A stretch of 64,000 bases of DNA from Hyaloperonospora brassicae (Eukaryota > Oomycota > Peronosporomycetes > Peronosporales > Peronosporaceae), in NCBI GenBank assembly GCA_947650285.1, contig CANTFL010001264.1, positions 400,487 through 464,486 of the forward strand, in the 5' to 3' direction. The translations under genes were made by a program, and so were the position numbers. Within the stretch, counting starts at the first letter, position 1. Every line of letters starts with the position of its first letter. Shown one piece after another: positions 59,490-64,000 of this stretch. A model generated the notes under the pieces. It worked only from the letters and a program-made list of their open reading frames with translations, did no database searches and was not told the origin of the DNA.

Positions 59490-60420
59490 GATGGCTATGT
59501 CGGCGACAGCAGTGGCAATAGGTAGATCTGTATCTTTGCAAGATTTTTACATAAGTGACATCGTATTGAGGTCTCACGAGTCGGGTCCGGCTTACATCAC
59601 GCCTTGTCAAACGTAAGACAAGCACCCTCGATATCCCGTGGCTATACGCTTTTTATTTTTTAATATAGAGATTCAGCGGTTGGACAAGTCCGCCAATGCA
59701 AAGTCAAGGAGGTCTGATGACAAACATCTCCTGTACATCAGGGGCCAAGGTCGACCATAATGACGACGGAAGTAAAACAACTGATGCACACCGTGTGATA
59801 ATTGACATACTACGTGTCGAGATGAGGCCTAAAGTAGCATAGAACTTAGTTAAAGGAATTCATACGGCCCTCGCCAAGCGTCCGAATATTTCATGTCTTA
59901 AAAATCGACAAAGTCTGGCATTTACGTTGAACGGAGATTAACTTGAAAGGGGACAAATTGCTTGGTGATATTATGGATTCGGTGGATATTAGCGTAACAT
60001 TGTGTAGTTCTCGCCCATGCTTGACACGGTAGTATGGCGAAGCGGCGGAATTTGAGTTCCTTTAAACCGTCTATTTGCAATTTTCTTGTTCATACATGAC
60101 GGACGTGAGCCGGTTCAATGATTGCGTAGACGACGAAGGTGCAACAGTTTCATGACTGGCTCCTCCTTTGTGAGAGTGCATTGCTGACTCATTTTGATAA
60201 TGAAAAAGAGTGCGGGGTGACACAAGTCATTTCAAACGGCATGCGATATAGCCGCGGCTATGGCTATTGGGACACGTGTCCACTTAAGCGCGCATTAGGC
60301 GCCCACGCGCGTTGTAACATATTGGCTGGACTTCAACGATGGCATTCCACCCGTAAACTGCTCAAACTGTTATTACCCTGGCGGTGCCGTGCTAAAGGAA
60401 CTAGACTTTGGGAAACGTAG
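59490..60420 (+). repeat. Dispersed decayed repeat, copy B
   Basis: Collinear, same-orientation partner of 33480-34430. The alignment runs through GCGCGCATT...CCACCCG(C/T)...AAACTG near its right end. No long frame survives in this copy. Confidence 0.65.
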
Positions 60421-63400
60421 AGGTAAGTGCTCGATCAATATAGGACAGTAGGACCGATCGTGTTTAGGCTAAGTGCGGGTCTGAAAACAATTAGTAAAAA
60501 CGTCTGCAATTTTCTCTTTGAGGTGTTGCAACGCGCGAAAATAGCCGACGGAAATAGACTTTCTTTCCCCAGTCAACGAACGATGAAAATGAGGACAATC
60601 AGCATTCTATGCCATACGCAATCACGGAGACTATTACGATCAGGTACGCGATCATGAGCACGGAAGCGTCCGCAAGAAGGTACACAATCATTATAACGAG
60701 GGCAATAACTTTCTATGATGCGATCGCAATCTGGTACGGGTTTACCGCACGACGCGATTGCAATTGAGTAGTTGTGTACCTCCCAATCACGATCTTAATA
60801 TATATCGCGATCTGGCGCAAAATTAAAATGAGAAACTCGATCGGGATCAGGTGGGGTTGTGCCACACCTCGCGACGCAACTGCTAGTATAGGAGTACATG
60901 AAGTGGGCCAAGTCTTGCGAGTGGGTAACTGTATGAATGAAGCCCTTGGTATCTATTGTGGTAGATTTCGTTTGACTAGTCAAACATCACACAAATTTTA
61001 ATTTGCTTTTAGGTACATGTACCGACCTATCTTTTGGCTTATATTACTGGCCACCCGACGTCAGGTTGACTCGCATACTTTAATCAACTGATATACCTAT
61101 AGTATTAATCCAGGATCAAGTACTATACAGAAAACGTTTAACTGCGATCGGAAGCAGCAACACGTAGTGGAAAAGATACAAGATCGCGGGACGGCTATAG
61201 TGAGTAGAAGGTCAGGTGGATTAAGTTTCTTCTTCTCGAAAAAGACGATCTTGCCGAGGTCAGGGCGAGTCATATCGATCACCTAACAAGAACACCCGTG
61301 GTCGTGTAAAAATTCTTACACTATCCCATCCTCCTATCACAAACACGGTTAAGTGTCCCTCGACACAATTCCACCTAAAAGAGTGCATCTCGCCCTGCCA
61401 ACGGGTGCACAAGGTGAATAAATAAGCGTTCTACACGGAAAAAGGGTCTTTACCGATAGTCGGTCGTCTGGACATCGTGAACAGTCAAGGTGAATAAACG
61501 CTTGTGATCGCCACTTCGTCCCACACGTGTAGCAATGATGGGATTTCACATGATTTTTAAAATTAGATCGTTGATCACTTGAAGAAATATGCGGCAAATA
61601 GGAGTCTCTACTTCGATCAATTTCGAAAGCTAAGCCGTCGCAAATTAACATCTTTCTGATTTGGTCTACCCTAGAAATTCCACGTCCCGTACTTAATTGT
61701 GAGGCTGCTTATCCAGGAATACAAAGCCAAATATTGTAGATGTTCTCTTCTAAGCGTCAGTACTATGAGTGTTTGTGGACCGGCGTCGACGGCCCAGCCC
61801 TTTAAGGAGGCTGGCTTAAAAGTCGTAGAACTTGACATGGTCCTTTCCGGATCTCGCTACATGCTTGGGATGTGATAAATTGATGTTATAAAAAGGAGTA
61901 AAATTGTCGAAATATCAAATTCGGTTTTCCGAGCAGATTGATGGCTATGGCATTATTCGTGCCCAAGAAATTGCAAGACACTGGGTCGAGAGCATTTTCT
62001 TAATGGAATTCATGTCTATGTTACAGGAGGTTTGCATAGCTTGAGCCACAGCCCGCTTTTAATGGTCAATTTGACGATTTGTAGATCGACATAACGTCCT
62101 GACAGGGAAGGATGGACAACCTTTTGCGTATGTGAGGCCTGCTTTGGTTGATTCTTTTTGCTGCTATGATGAAACACTTTACATGCAACTGCGACCAATC
62201 AAACGACCCATGCATGTTCTGTGACCCCTTCTTTCGACGTAAGTCCCGGAAAATTTAATTTGAAAGTCGCCAGACCCATCATTTACCTTCCATACATTCA
62301 GACACACGCCGTATGCATTATATGGGTATCCAGCATGGCCTATGTCGCTTCATGTTGGACTTACAGTTTTGCGAAATTTGGGGGTCCATGCACAGTCTTT
62401 GCCATGCAAATGATAGCGGCTTCCTTAACCCGCATTTCACTGGAGGCAGTTTTTTCGTGTTTAATCTACTTCGTCGCGACATCCTTCATGCGATACAAAC
62501 TTGGTGAGGCTAATTCATATTGCACGAACCTTAGCTTCCACTATCAATGTCTTAAGCTTGTAACATCAGTCCCTCACCTACAGCAAAATGGCGGATTACT
62601 GGCGAAGATCGCGATGGGTACAGGTCATCTTTAAGAGCACGCTTCTCCGAACCTGGAACTATCAAGGAGCTACGACCTTTCTTGACAATAATTTCAAATA
62701 GTGGCTGGAGATCTCCCACGTGAATAGCACTAACTACAAAATCTCGCCCTGAACTTAACATTATTAAACCTTATAAGCCAAGAATGTACGCACCAGCGCT
62801 CATATAACTGTAGATTAGTGTAATCTAGAATATAAGTATAATTCGCCATAGTAACATTGCCACCAAGCAAAAGTATAGAGCAAGATTTACGAGAACATGA
62901 TGTTCGAAAATTTCATACTCACTCACATACTTTGATGTCACTGATTATGAAAATTAAATAAAGGCATATAGATACGCTTGTTTGGATCCTTTTAGAACGA
63001 AGACCACTCGTCCTAGGATGCTTTTGAATATAATAATATATATTTATATATATTACTTGCAAAGATAAAGTTAATTTTTTCAACTTGCTACTCGCTTTGG
63101 TAGACGCCTTTTCGATAAATTCTTTTTCGTATTACCACATTGTGAGTGGTACAGATACAATAGTTTTTTTTCTTCACACAACAGACCGATTTGATTCCTA
63201 GTTTTTTTTCAGTTGAGTTTCTTGAGCATATTATCGAGTAAACTACGATTATAATATACATCCTGTTCACTGGCTCATTACTTGTAGCGCGATCCGTATG
63301 AATGGTGGATCTTTGCCTCATACCATCGCCAAAACAAGCAAATGATTACAAACTTAAAAAATGACGTGGTTACATATATAAAGGAAAATTTAAATGAAAA

Positions 63401-64000
63401 TGAATAATAAATCTAATTTCGCTTTATCCGCATCTACATAGATCACTGTATACATGTAAGCCTCATATGAAAGGCTCACCTCGCGACATCCTATTTCCCT
63501 TTTATCAAATTTGTTCTATACAAAGGAGTGACCCGAACGCGTAGGATCCTACTAAAAAAGAAAAAATCATTTTTAAGTTTGTCAAATGTTCAAGTGACAA
63601 CTTTCATACCTGTCATAGGCAAGGTTCGACTTCTTCTTTATTGTTGTAACTAAAGCAACTTGACAAACGAGAAGAAGGGATATATATGCTTAGGGGGTAG
63701 TTCAAGATGTCATGGGGATAAGATATAGAGAACTGTTCGACATGTGGGATCAGCTTTTGGGACCTTGCGGACGCATGCACCCTAACTATAACTTGACCTG
63801 GTCAAGTGATGCTGCGTGAGCATCGATGATGTATGTTGCAATATTGAGAAGTCAGCACTCATTCTAGTTTATTTTTACTTTATTCTTTAATTGTGCGACT
63901 GCAATTTTAACCCGCATGTGTTGTCACGAAGGTGTATTTAACATTTTGCAGCTGTATATATTCTGTAATTTGACATATTTGAATGGATGGTATTCTATGC
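60421..64000. other. Decayed region, no gene recognised
   Basis: Composition is mixed, becoming AT-rich after about 62800. The longest frame, 62221-62634 plus (137 codons), is hydrophobic but has no recognisable family or promoter. A minus frame at 61349-61651 includes a CX2C...CX2C pattern (CYTCGTKWR...CSRC), reminiscent of a small zinc site and too little to call. Confidence 0.45.

Noticed and set aside
62221..62634. 137-codon hydrophobic plus-strand frame
   Set aside because: No recognisable family, promoter or signal, and the surroundings are decayed. It is kept only as a note in the regional entry.
1..64000. CRISPR arrays, rRNA and tRNA genes
   Set aside because: No regularly spaced direct repeats with unique spacers, no rRNA core motifs and no convincing tRNA cloverleaf were seen. 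The tandem repeats present are microsatellites or two-copy duplications.

Overview
The window looks like a gene-poor, repeat-rich stretch of an oomycete genome, most likely a downy mildew or another member of the Peronosporaceae. The basis is: Ty3/gypsy elements whose gag and pol resemble those common in Phytophthora and its relatives; a secreted protein with an EER motif and WY-like repeats, an architecture typical of oomycete effectors; an oomycete-type initiator just upstream of that gene; and alternation of AT-rich, gene-free DNA with higher-GC relics. I cannot name the species. Only one gene looks intact; almost all other coding sequence is decayed.

Layout. 1-4.2 kb: mid-GC DNA with broken ORFs, including a degraded coiled-coil-like gene. 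4.2-10.9 kb: AT-rich DNA holding two DNA-transposon-like units with ~80-110 bp terminal inverted repeats (5829-7583 and 8671-10878). The first encloses a frameshifted relic of an EXO1/FEN1-family nuclease gene. 10.9-25.5 kb: AT-rich, essentially gene-free, with one very old solo LTR (14373-14822) and a possible Ty1/copia reverse-transcriptase scrap. 25.56-26.22 kb: a large two-block tetranucleotide array. 26.3-37.4 kb: mixed, decayed sequence, including one copy of a ~0.95 kb dispersed repeat whose partner lies at 59.5-60.4 kb.

37.4-52 kb holds two Ty3/gypsy elements. Element 1 (37448-45038, minus strand) has near-identical 482-bp LTRs, a badly decayed gag-pol and an extra antisense ORF relic next to its 3' LTR. 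Element 2 (45395-51997, plus strand) has a 443-bp 5' LTR, nearly complete gag-PR-RT-RNase H-IN-chromodomain coding broken by point stops and a few frameshifts, and a 3' LTR truncated to ~90 bp. The two elements share an almost identical primer-binding site. LTRs of the element 2 family recur as solo copies at 14.4, 53.1 (inverted) and 57.9 kb.

52.4-53.04 kb carries a relic of a MULE-type transposase N-terminal domain, cut by the inverted solo LTR. 53.9-55.7 kb is a decayed higher-GC region bracketed by a diverged direct repeat. At 55989-57245 lies the one intact gene: a 418-aa secreted WY-type candidate effector that has EER but no RxLR.

The most unusual signal is in element 2. Its LTR, gag and pol are studded with perfect short inverted repeats (arms 7-14 bp, mostly short loops), about one every 120-150 bp, placed across conserved coding motifs. 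By hand I count about 25 with arms of 9 bp or more, where well under one is expected. The neighbouring element 1 and the effector gene do not show this.
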